A DNA stretch of 64,000 bases from Paramarasmius palmivorus (Eukaryota; Basidiomycota; Agaricomycetes; Agaricales; Marasmiaceae): NCBI GenBank assembly GCA_037176845.1, contig JAYKXP010000016.1:496001-560000 (forward strand). Direction: 5' to 3'. Positions 54,688 through 64,000 of the stretch are shown in pieces. The position numbers and the translations under genes were made by a program. The notes beneath the pieces are model-generated. The model had not been told where the DNA came from. It saw only the letters and a program-made list of their open reading frames with translations, and ran no database searches. Position 1 is the stretch's first letter, and every line of letters begins with the position of its first letter.

Positions 54688-55464
54688 GAAATACAGAGCA
54701 TACGCACCCAAGCGTGTGTCTAATTACAAGACAAGCAAAATATCCGATGTTCAATTCCGAATCTGAAGGCGGATCCCGAGCAGAGGCCGTGAGTCAAAAT
54801 CATCGAACGAACCCACCCGAATAGCGACCTTGTAGGCGCTTAATTTTAACATTAGGCGCCATTCATTCTAGTTCCGTGAACCTCGAGGCAGAGAAAACCC
54901 TAGAAAACCTGAGATGACTTGCGAGCACAACGAAAACAAGGATCAAAATTCTGATCAAAATGTGGAGTGGCTCTTGATTCATCGAATTTGAGCCTACAAG
55001 CACTCCTGTTCGCTGAGTCTTACCCCGCGACAGGGTTGTAAGTGTGCGTCTGTCTTCATTGTTTCAGCATCGATATTAGATATTAGAAACTCTGTGACGA
55101 CGCGATCAGCGCGGGCTACTTGAAGCAGAGAATTTGCATGACGTTATCCTGACCGATTCACTCTCCAAGTTCACGCTCTCGGTCCCGGCAATTTTGAAGT
55201 ACCATGAGCGAGTACTTGGCCTGTTCAACTAACTTTGATTTCAGAGTACTTCGGACGTGCCAGTGGTTGGGCAATCTCCAGCTCGACAATCGGAAATATC
55301 TATACCCTTGAGCTCAAACTGTATCATTATGGAACATCGAGATCATGGATGGGGAGGGGCGCTTGAGCTTGATCCAGAACGCTAAGCGCCGCGGCCTAGG
55401 CCTGGCCTTGTAATTGGGTCGTAGTTCCCACAGGGATTTTGCGGGTCATTCCACCATCTCCCAA
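54688..55464. other. Divergent upstream region, RRM/WD40 gene and small membrane protein gene
   Basis: 780 bp between divergent starts. No reading frame, repeat or RNA stands out. The start of the RRM/WD40 gene could lie somewhat further into this region. Confidence 0.45.
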
Positions 55465-56016
55465 ATGTCGACGTATTCACGTCGAGAAGAAGATGCAAAT
55501 CGAGCACAAGACATTCAGATTAAGGCAGGATTAGAGGTTAGTCCATAAACTCGCACAGCATCGCATGGCCAAGTCTCAAAAAGTTATCTCGCAGGGTGGT
55601 GCAAGAGCAGGAGCCGTTGGTGTCGGTTTGACCATTCTGCTTCACTATACTTGGCCAGCGTTTAGGTACAAATTCTTGTCCTTTCTTGATAATTACGCTA
55701 ATAGACTACCATTGATAGACGACTCCGATTACCATTCAAGGCGTTCGTAGTATCCGGATGTGAGCTTCCTCTCCATTGAAGCTGAACGCTCCTAAATGAA
55801 AGCGGTTTAGTTACCATGAGCGGAATGACCTTTGGTGCTGAACGTGCGCTATTAGCTCACGAGACGGAAAGGCGGAAAGAGGAAAACACCTTACGGAGAC
55901 AGGCTCGACTGGAATTGGCACAACGAGGTATTATTCCTACTGAGACGGAAATTACAAAATGGAGGACAGAAAGAGATGCTGCTTCTACCAATGGGTCGGA
56001 GTCAAGTAGGGCATAG
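55465..56016 (+). CDS. 132-residue membrane protein, unknown
   Basis: Four exons: MSTYSRREEDANRAQDIQIK AGLE joined to GGARAGAVGVGLTILLHYTW, PAFRRLRLPFKAFVVSGFTM, SGMTFGAERALLAHETERRK and a charged helical tail EENTLRRQARLELAQRGIIP, ending SESSRA. There is one glycine/alanine-rich span (GARAGAVGVGLTILL), a basic PFKAF segment, and a second short hydrophobic patch FVVSGFTMSGMTFGA, giving a possible hairpin. The layout resembles small mitochondrial membrane proteins such as HIG1-like ones, but I cannot assign it. The acceptor before ACGACTCCG (near 55714) was chosen because the other frame stops. Confidence 0.65.
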
Positions 56017-56389
56017 GCATCATGATTCGGTGCGTGTACTTGAGATGCCAGTCATGGTCATTGCCTAACCCTTGTCAATGCAGCTGTCGTCCGGAAATGA
56101 AGACTTGTTTTAATTGATACAACCCCCGAATCCTTCACTCGTCATCGGCTTAAACACCACCCCCATGTGATGCTCCAGGTATGACGACAAAACTGCGCTC
56201 CGCGGACAACATGGGATGTAAATGGTATGTACACCTTGGACAATGGTAACATAACTGCCCCCAAGCTTCTTTACCGAGCGAATAAAAAGAGATACGAACA
56301 TTGATTGGATCTTTAGTGTCATTTATCCGACACACTGTAAGCTGTTACTGCATGGTTAGATACCGTGCTTTAGCGGACATTCATAGTGC
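56017..56389. other. Spacer between the 132-aa protein and the sulfotransferase-like pseudogene
   Basis: 370 bp with no reading frame or repeat of note. The 3' limit of the pseudogene is approximate. Confidence 0.4.
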
Positions 56390-57572
56390 TCCATTGCCTA
56401 CTCAGCGCAACGCTTCGACTCTTGTGCCGTTTCCTCATCCCACCCCTCTCGGTTCACTTAACGAATTCAAGCGACTCGTAACCTTATTCTTTGTCACTCC
56501 GGCTGATTACCCGATCGTCGACGAGAATGTCGCGTGTGCTGGGGTCAAATTTCTCTCTTAAATCCTAAGAGAATTGGACTGGAGCAGAGATCAGGCCTAG
56601 TAACCGACATAATTTTTGCCTTGAGCTTGTGATTCGTTCACAAGCTCATCTCCGTCGATGATTACTGGTAAATTTTCTCCCTGGCCTGGTGATTCAACGC
56701 CTTCGGAGCTGGAGTACCTCGCGTTATAGAAGTCGAGGACAATGCGCTGCCATTATGAATACCACGTTGAGTGGTGCGTTCTCGTTGAAATCTGTTGCTC
56801 CCATCGCTGACCCCGAGGCACGGAGATATGAAGGAAAACTCGAGTGGGGTGTCAGATGATGAAGACTGGTGTGAGCGTTTTCACCATGCGATCAGATAGG
56901 ATGGTAGGGTTTGGTAAGGGGCAGTCTCCAGATGCAAGAGCAGCTCTTTTGATCTCCTCTAGGTCCAGAAAATGGTGTTCGAGCACTGGTGTTGGTTTAT
57001 CCGCTTCTCTTCTATATTTGCGGCATGAACATCGGAGGTTAATAAGTGAACGGTATGTTCCTTCGTGAGGATCTTGTTCTGCACGGTATTGAGAAACCCT
57101 GAGTCAGATAACGAAGTAAGATATCCTTTGGATTCGATGTCTTTCATCAAAGCTTCCATATCGTCCAGACATTTTTGGGAAGGTGAGCCTGATAAAAGTA
57201 GTAAGACAAGGTCTGAAAGATTACAATGGCCTTGACTTACCTGCATACTTGTCACTGAAGGTCGCGAGGAATTCCTTCACCATTGGCGACATTTGCGCCG
57301 ATAATCTCTCTGGGCCAAATATAAACGCGTCCTATCGTCCGTGTCTGTGTTTGTAATACTCTGCAATCCTTCGAGGTTTACCAACCATGAAAGGGTACTG
57401 TAGAAGATATGTCATTCACGACGGGCTAGTAAGGTCTCTGATATACTCACCTGCTTTGTGACTAAGGAAGGGTAGCTCTCCATGATTCGAAAGACTCAGA
57501 GTAGGTTGGATGCTGTTCTCGGATGCGAGAATACAAATATCCTCGCGAGAAGTTCTTTCGCCGTCCGTCCAT
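56390..57572 (-). pseudogene. Decayed tandem copy of the sulfotransferase-like gene
   Basis: The minus strand aligns block by block with the intact gene at 57871-59118, from the start MDGRR to the region matching EAAQWAKEWDKKTAQE. Preserved pieces include RIFVFSHPRTASNLL, RIMESYPSLVTKQ, DAFIFGPERLSAQMSPMVKE, CLDDMEALMKDIESK and KEHTVHLLTSDVHAANI. Damage: a frameshift between MDGRR and RIFVF; TGA at 57496-57498 right after SNLL; TGA at 56852-56854 replacing the Arg of the FLIRHP motif; TAG at 56565-56567 replacing the Trp of FSWE; further frame breaks near the 3' end; and loss of a splice donor near 57125. The many independent lesions show that it is dead and not mis-sequenced. Confidence 0.85.
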
Positions 57573-57870
57573 CTCAAGAGTCGAGAGTAGGCAAGAAATG
57601 TGAAGATGTAGACGGAATGCCGAGTTCAATTTAAGAGAGGATACCCTGTTCTCATGACATAAATTTGATCGTAGTGCCGGAAGGTAGCCATGGATATGTG
57701 TGTATTGAAAGCCTGCCTTTCTCCGCTACATGTAGCATTATGCATTGTATTACACACGAATTCTATGCGTCCAGTTGTATTCGAGTAGGCAAGTCCGGGG
57801 CACTCCGCTTAGGCAGACGGTTTTACGTGTTTTACCTCTATATACATCAACGTCACCGATCAGGAGGTAC

Positions 57871-59118
57871 TCAAATACTTTCCTTCAGCAGATAATTGTA
57901 GTCTTCCATCGCCTCCTCGGTACGAATCTTCAACTCCTGTGCTGTTTTTTTGTCCCACTCTTTAGCCCACTGTGCTGCTTCCTCTTCAAGATTTAGTGGT
58001 TTTGAGTCCTATGAAAATAGTAAGTCTGATTAGCTGGAGCGTAGTGGTGGCTGCCAACCTTATTTTTTATCACTCCAGTTGATTTACCGATCGTCGACAG
58101 GAACACCTCGTGCGCTGGACTTTCGAATTTCTCCTTCTTTTCCCAAGAGAATTGCACGGGCGCGGGGTCTAGACCAAGCAACTGGCACATTTTTCTGATT
58201 TGCCCTTGCGGGTCGTCTATGAGCTTGTCTCCGTCGATGACAATTGGGAGATTTTCTCTTCCTGGTCGCGCTGATTCGGCCCCTCTTGGGCAAGAATACC
58301 ATGCTTTGTAGAAGTCGAACATAATGCGCTGCCATTTAAAACTGAGATAAAGAGATGCGTTGCCACCGGCCACAGTTGCTCCAATCAAGGTAGATGCACG
58401 GAGAAACGAAGGAAAGACACGGCCAGGATGCCGAATGAGAAAGACCGGTGTAAGTGATTTGATTAGGCGGTCAGGCAGAAAGGTTGGGTTTGGCACTGGG
58501 AAGGGGATTCCTCCGGACGTAGCGATGGTCCTTTCAGCCTCATCGAGGTCGAGAGCACGGTCTTCTATCACAGGAGTCGGCTGACATTCGCGCCTCTCTG
58601 GGATGTTTGCGGCGTGTATCTCAGAGGTCATCAAGTGGACAGTGTGCTCTTTGATCATTACGAACTTGTTCTGCGATGGATAATCAGCGTCGATGTGCAT
58701 TGATTGAGGTGCAAATGTCTTGCCTGCAACTCGGCGCTCCTAATCCAAGTTTCCATATCATCCAGACTTTTCTGGAAAGTGAGTTCTGAGAAGTATGTTA
58801 AGCTTTGGTAGGCCAAGTATCCAAGGTCTCAGATCACCTGAATACTTGTCACCAAAGTACGTGTGGAATTCGTCGAGCATTGGAGAACCTTTCGCCGTAG
58901 TCGAATTTTCTGGATCGAATAAAAAGACGTCCTGTAATCCGAAGGGATACTGCAGGGAGAAAATGTTTCTAGCGAGCCTGCAAACAGAGGGAAGGCGCTT
59001 TGTTTCTAACCTGCTTTATGACCACTGATGGATGGCTTTCCATGATGCGAAAAAGCAAATTGGATGTCGTTCTCGGGTGAGAGAACACGAAAATCCGAGA
59101 GCTCCTGCGTCCGTCCAT
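57871..59118 (-). CDS. Sulfotransferase-like P-loop protein (fungal family)
   Basis: About 340 residues starting MDGRRSSRIFVFSHPRTTSN. HPRTTSNLLFRIM resembles the 5'-phosphosulfate loop of sulfotransferases. Next are YPFGLQDVFLFDPENSTTAK, SLDDMETWIRSAELQ, NKFVMIKEHTVHLMTSEIHA, and TPVFLIRHPGRVFPSFLRAS, which corresponds to the 3'-phosphate binding region. IVIDGDKLIDDPQGQIRKMC, QLLGLDPAPVQFSWEKKEKF and the C-terminal helix EEEAAQWAKEWDKKTAQELK complete the fold. One intron (58671-58723) must be read as GC-AG to keep frame. The PAPS-binding residues seem present but the acceptor is unknown. Similar fungal proteins are annotated both as sulfotransferases and simply as P-loop proteins. A dead tandem copy lies immediately downstream. 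Confidence 0.75.
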
Positions 59119-59874
59119 GCTGTGAACCTGGGAGGAAGAAAGGAGATTTGCGAGAATAAATCATATTCGCAGCTATTTATTTGGGCAAGCCACCAAAGCC
59201 AAGGGTTATGTAGAGATTTGGGCCCGAGAGTGTCGGCGAAGATTTCGACTCTCACCACGACGGTGTTTGCGGTTTTGAGTCACTGTGCTTGCCATAAGTG
59301 TGCAACATTCGCCCCCTCGCCATTGGGTATTGTAAGAGCGGCCCTGGTACTTCCCCGAAACAATTTCAAAAACCACCGTAGTGATTATCGCATTCACTCA
59401 TGACTCCATGAGATAAGGCTGCGAAAGATGTGAAGAAGAGTTGATTAGTACTTTTTGTAGTATGTAGGTCAGAATCAGAATTACATACCTCGACCCAATC
59501 GAACAATCACTATCTCATGCGGCCTTCTCACCGAGGGCCAAACCCTGTCCTAATGACATAAATTCCTCACTGACTAGGGAAGACTCTGGAAGACTTCCAC
59601 CCGTGGTAGTGTAAATAACCGAAGGGATATCAAGTGGGCAACATCTGAGTGCAAGGTTTCGATAGTTCTAATCATCATAGTCGTTATAATTGATACACAA
59701 ATGCATACGTACTTATATTTTTCGTGCAAATGAGACACTGTAAGGTAGAAAAAGGAACGATGGTGATGCAAGACAGTAGACAGGAGGAAGTCCGATTCAT
59801 GTCCGATGATTCAGAGATTGGTAGGTTAGAAACGCATTAGCTGACGCGGTGTCGTGGTAAGATGTTGAACCTGA
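59119..59874. other. Upstream region of the sulfotransferase-like gene and 3' side of FIC1
   Basis: 755 bp without a convincing gene. A 23-bp segment at 59542-59564 (starting ACCCTGTCCTAATGACATAA) matches 57643-57665 upstream of the pseudogene with two mismatches, so the duplication included promoter DNA. The distance to the start codon differs (424 vs 71 bp). Confidence 0.5.
59542..59564 (+). repeat. Upstream segment shared with the pseudogene promoter
   Basis: Twenty-three bases are matched at 57643-57665 with two differences. It is the only clear stretch of similarity that I could align outside the coding part of the tandem pair, and marks the upstream side of the duplicated unit or a conserved promoter element. 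Confidence 0.6.
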
Positions 59875-62193
59875 TCAATATCCCCCATAGGAAACGGAGG
59901 TTGGAGGCTGGGAATAGCCATCCAAAGGAGCAGGCGGCTGGGGGGGTGGCCCAGGATGGTACATGTAATTATTATGAGAAGGTGGTAAGGGTGGAGGTGG
60001 AATATTCTGATAGTCGCCAAGGGGTGGCGGCGGTGGTGGCGGTAAAGGCAAACCGGCCCTTGATGATCCACCAATAGGTGGGACAGGTAGGCTAGCGCGA
60101 CGGTGCGGGGGATTCGGGTACTGGGGGTGAGGAGGTGGTTTTGGCAATGGCGGCCCTGCCATATCGTAGTGGACTTCGGGCAATGGAGAGTGTGAACGTG
60201 GCGATTGAGAAATTGGACTGCCCGAATGCGAAGATTGCAACGGTGGCGGTGGGGGAACTGACGGGAATCCGTTAGGAAATGGAGGTGCTAACCCATTGGA
60301 GCGAGATGGGCTATACGATCCCAAAGGTTGGCTGGCAGAAGCAGGAATACTGTTGAAACCAGGACCTTGTGGCAAGGGTAAAGGCCGAGAACCTCCTGGT
60401 CCAGAACTAGATGAAAGTGAATTGCTGTGCGGTAAAGACTGCACCTCAGAACCAGGCCCTGAACCATAAGGCCCATACGGTAGGGGTGGCGCCGATTGAG
60501 GAGGAAGAGGACCAGTTGATAGTGGCGGTGGGACATGCTGTGGCGGAGCAGAAGCTGCGCCATACTGCGGATAATGTGTCTCAGGAGCTGGCATGTTGTC
60601 GTAGAAGCTAGAAGAAGCAGGAATTGAATAAGATGACGGTGCCGGTGCTGGAGTTTGAGACGGAGCAGGCGGGTATGTGTTTGGATTAAAATGCGAATTG
60701 TAAGGGGCGGGAGTGGCAGGAGGCGCGAACCCAGATGGTTCGGACGGCCGTGAACTGAGCGTCGAAAATCCGGATGAAGCAGAAATTGGAACAAAGCCTG
60801 ACGAGGAGGCCGGAATGCTATACCGGGGTCCTCTAGCTGGGGGAGATGGTCGATATCCACTAGCTGTTGTATCGTAGTCGGACTGGTAGGGTGTCTGGGA
60901 CGGGAAGGGTAGTTGGTGGCTAGACATACTCGTACGTGGCCGGAAGTTTGATGGACCAGTCGGGGTCACGGGTCTCTCGTATGAATAGGTAGGCGATCCG
61001 CCTGTACTGGGCTCGTAGACATGCGAAGGCTGCGATGAAAATGCAGAAAATCCTGATGGTGAGGGCGCTCTATGTCCAGTTTGAGCAGGCTGGAATAGTC
61101 TACAATTAGCAGAATGACGGCAGAATCTAAGAGGTGAACAAACAGGATATGTGTCGCTTCTTCTGGGTTCTCCGACCGACATTTCACCGAAGCCTTGGTT
61201 GAGGACATCGATTGTAGAATTGCGGTTTCGTTCATAGGGTGGTTGGTACAAGTCAAGCATAGAACTTGAGGGCCTTAGAGATTCTGATAGCCGCCGATTG
61301 TGATCGTGAATATCACCAGTTGACACTATTCGATTCTGCTGTGATTGTGATTGTTCACCAAATGGTACAAAAGAGCCTTGCCCTCCATAATTCTGGATGT
61401 TAGCGACAGGTTGTGGTGTGGCTTTTTTCTGAGGGGGAGGTTCCTGAAAAGAAGGTTGAAGTAAGGCCCAAGCATTCACAACACTGAGAGACTGACGTTG
61501 GACCAAAAGGTAAGCTCGAGATAGACTTTGCCAGCAAACCTATCCTTGTTCATCAATGTAAACCACTCTGTTGCCAATGGGTTGAGTACAATCGCCTTGA
61601 CGTACACCAGGAGATACGTACCATCAGTTTCTCCCTTTGTCAGGACTTCCGTCAGGTCCACATCCGCCTCCCCAATGAAATCAGGCTCTCTCAAGTCATC
61701 GGCAAAGCATGCCAGTCTCATTTTGGTCCCACCCTGTATCTTGCTGAGCGATTTTCCATCTTTGGGTGGTGGTGTCGGGGGGTTCCCACTTCCATCTACT
61801 GGTGGTGGATTCTCCTCTTCGTATATCTTGAATCTCAACTCTTCATCCCACTCTGGGTGCTGGCCGCCCTTCTTGACTGCTTTAGTCCTTTGCTTCTGAT
61901 TGTTGACGGTGACAACGCAGTACGGGTCTTGCTTCCCGATGTGACGCTTATTGGGCAGATGATTCTGAAGCGAGCGAATGAATATTTGAATCAACCAATA
62001 TGAAGGCACCGAGAAGGTTACTCACTGCTTTGAGAACAACAACGATGAGTGTACCAATTTCACGACTGGAGGAATTAGACATGGAAGGTAAGGGGGAAGG
62101 TGATCGTGAAGGAGAGGGTGTTGATCGTGAAGGCGACGACGTTGACTTGGAACGTAGTTTCCGAAGACGACTTTGTACGTTGGGAAGGGCCAT
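59875..62193 (-). CDS. FIC1: C2-domain cytokinesis protein, Fic1/Inn1 (ingression) family
   Basis: About 700 residues. A Ser/Pro-rich start (MALPNVQSRLRKLRSKSTSS) precedes an N-terminal C2 domain: REIGTLIVVVLKANHLPNKR, HIGKQDPYCVVTVNNQKQRT, GGQHPEWDEELRFKIYEEEN, DFIGEADVDLTEVL and DEWFTLMNKDRFAGKVYLEL. The remaining 500 residues are extremely proline-rich with many PxxP and PPPPP tracts (LPLPPPPPPPLGDYQNIPPP), likely SH3 ligands, and end SVSYGGY. Inn1 and Fic1 couple the contractile ring to septum synthesis by binding SH3 proteins such as Cyk3/Hof1. Introns near 61965-62025, 61569-61622 and 61451-61505 preserve frame, with a further one near 61097-61150. The C2 domain plus PxxP tail matches the family; length is greater than in yeasts. 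Confidence 0.88.
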
Positions 62194-62412
62194 GACTCGT
62201 CATACAATGGTGGGATTTGGTAGAATTCGAGAAGAGATCAACTCTTAATAAAGTATTCATTCAACAGCAAACTTTGCCATTGTTTTATTACTTCATTGCC
62301 GCGGCTACTAGACGCCCGGTAGCTGCATGTGGCTTCATTGTTACGACGCAATACTTCGTTGGGTTACTTCGATGAATGTACTACATACAGCTGCTGCATT
62401 AAATTCGAAAGC

Positions 62413-64000
62413 TTAGGCGGGAATGTAACTTGTTGCATCAGCAAATATCAAAGCTGGCTTCCTTTCAGCGAGGTCCAAGATCATTCTGTCAACGCTTTCA
62501 GCTTTCATTTGTTCGAGATGTATCCAAACGTACACTTACTCGGCAAAGTAACTGTTGGCCCAAGCAAACCATGGCCGGGTATAATCCGTGGCATTGTAAA
62601 TCGATTGTGATTCATGAATAAGACCCAAGCCACTGGTGTGCTGATTCGAAAATTTAGTCACAGCGCGTGTGTTAGGAATGACTGATACGAACGTTCACGA
62701 TTGTATAGAGCGAGTCTAGGATTTCTTCATCAGAGTCGGACCCAAAAATGTTCGAAATGTGTGACATAGCCCTGTGATTGCGTTTCAGGTCAGCACGTAT
62801 ACAGCTGCGATCAAGTAGAATCTACCATGGGTGCCAGGGATCAACGTGAGGACCACTGGATAGAAAACAGTTGTGAGAACAAGGTCAGTGTTGAGATACA
62901 AGAACCATACCCGACGCCACTGAAGAACGGACCCTTCGCATAGTATGGGTTTCGTCCTGACATCAACAAATTCTTGGTAGCAACATAGGCCTCGTCGCTC
63001 CTGTCAAGGAACCCTAGGTAGGGCAGGGATAGCAAGGACTGCGGATATCAGCCACATCATAAACTGCGCAAAGAAGGGATTGGTCAATTTAATACTCACA
63101 GGAACGTTCGCATCGTCCATCACGTAGCGGGCACCGAATCCTATGTTTTCCGTCAGGTCCGTAGTTCCTCACTAGAATGATCATCTTATTCACCGTTGGT
63201 TTCATACGCAAATATGTTGTCAACAACCTGCATAAATAGTTAGTAGCTGTAGTCCGAAGAAAACGGGGATATCTTGCCGTTGTATTCCACACAGCGTCGT
63301 GTATTCTTGCGCTCCACTCCCTGGCAGATGTGGAAATGTTTTCGGCTGTCCCAGTGGCATCAAGCATATCGGCGAGATGGGCCAGCTCAACGCTGAGCAT
63401 TGCGTTCGCAGGCGTAAGGAAAGCTACCACCTCATGAGATGTTTTCGAAAGGTAAGAGGAGTATCTCCAAACGAACCAAAGGTACTCAAATCATCAGAAG
63501 GACGATGATGTGTGCCGACCATTCCAGTGTAGGCCTTGGGTTCGCCATTTCCACGATTAGGGACACGAGGTGACAATGCACCAGCCCCGCCTGTCCAGTT
63601 GTAATACGAAATGAAATTGAAATCTTCGTCGAAGGACCCCTGGGATTGCTCGTTTATAACGCGGAAGATTTGGTCAACAGCGGCAAACCCTGTAGATATC
63701 CATTTCGTCGGAGCGATATATGATGGGAATGAGGAACCTTACAATTATCGTTCAGGAAGGATTCGTCCTTTGTTGCGTTGTAATACGATCTTGAGAGCTT
63801 CAAGAACCCACAGAGGGAGTCAATCTCGTATTTACACTCGAATACTGTCTGGTTGTTCACGGGCCTGATTTCATCATGAGTTTTGAAGTGATGTTCCGTA
63901 CGCGTATTGATACGTACGGATTTACAGTGACCCCGTCAGCCCAGTCATTGTGAGTAGGAGCCAATCCACTTTCCGGAGGAGGCTGGAAAGCTCCACCTAC
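62413..64000 (-). CDS. GH125 exo-alpha-1,6-mannosidase, 3' part
   Basis: The C-terminal part of a GH125 (formerly DUF1237) enzyme whose 5' end lies beyond the window. Blocks in order: [20 protein letters not shown] at the right edge, [213 protein letters not shown]. This matches family members that trim alpha-1,6-linked mannose and are often secreted. Several N-x-T sites are present. Introns are short and numerous; the last (about 62483-62534) splits FAE/MILDL. It ends at 62413 (ATSYIPA). Confidence 0.9.

Noticed and set aside
57993..58700. Single-exon model of the sulfotransferase-like gene starting MHIDADYPSQ
   Set aside because: The first codons lie inside the GC-AG intron 58671-58723, and the reading through 58013-57993 runs into the last intron; the spliced model restores family blocks on both sides.
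60288..60860. 190-codon minus-strand frame and other long frames inside the proline-rich gene
   Set aside because: They are shifted readings of the FIC1 proline-rich tail and have Arg/Leu/His-rich nonsense composition.

Overview
This window is nuclear DNA of a filamentous basidiomycete, most likely an Agaricomycete. Nearly every gene is broken by many short introns of about 45-65 bp with GT-AG borders, intergenic spacers are compact, and several families are typical of mushroom-forming fungi (GH128 endo-beta-1,3-glucanase, DUF6593 proteins, a fungal sulfotransferase-like family). I rebuilt about 28 spliced genes by reading across introns. I saw no CRISPR array, no complete transposon and no convincing tRNA or rRNA gene.

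Layout. 1-5.8 kb: the 5' part of RRP8 (minus) diverges from VPS33 (plus), followed by a HerA/FtsK-like P-loop ATPase. 5.8-10.6 kb: a 4.7-kb gene-free stretch ahead of a flippase-kinase/NRC-2 type AGC kinase. 13.2-20.6 kb: a tandem repeat, an HSF-type transcription factor, TVP38, a small mitochondrial-type membrane protein, PEX11 and a Tctex-type dynein light chain. 20.6-24.2 kb: a second gene-free stretch, ending in a perfect CRE 75 bp ahead of an Srk1/Rck2-like kinase. 27-36.5 kb: PRP31, an MFS transporter of the vacuolar basic amino acid type, an 84-aa membrane protein, mitochondrial uS14m and a Pap1-type bZIP factor with a DUF3425-like C-terminus. 36.9-43.1 kb: a DUF6593 protein, a serine-rich unknown, GPATCH11 and a two-RRM protein. 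43.7-56 kb: GH128 glucanase, an AhpD-like protein, a second DUF6593 protein, uL11m, a secreted M28 aminopeptidase, an RRM-like plus WD40 protein and a 132-aa membrane protein. 56-64 kb: a tandem sulfotransferase-like pair (one dead, one intact), the cytokinesis protein Fic1/Inn1 and the 3' part of a GH125 exo-alpha-1,6-mannosidase.

The genes are mostly housekeeping: ribosome and splicing, vacuole/Golgi/peroxisome membranes, mitochondrial translation. To these are added stress signalling (Srk1, NRC-2, bZIP, HSF) and cell-wall or secreted enzymes (GH128, GH125, M28). There is no secondary-metabolite cluster. The most interesting items are the RRM-like/WD40 fusion, the pseudogenised sulfotransferase duplicate, two introns that read best as GC-AG, two DUF6593 genes, the CRE at the Srk1-like gene, and two large gene-free blocks ahead of the two kinases. 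All gene models are hand-spliced from sequence; starts marked uncertain should be read as such.
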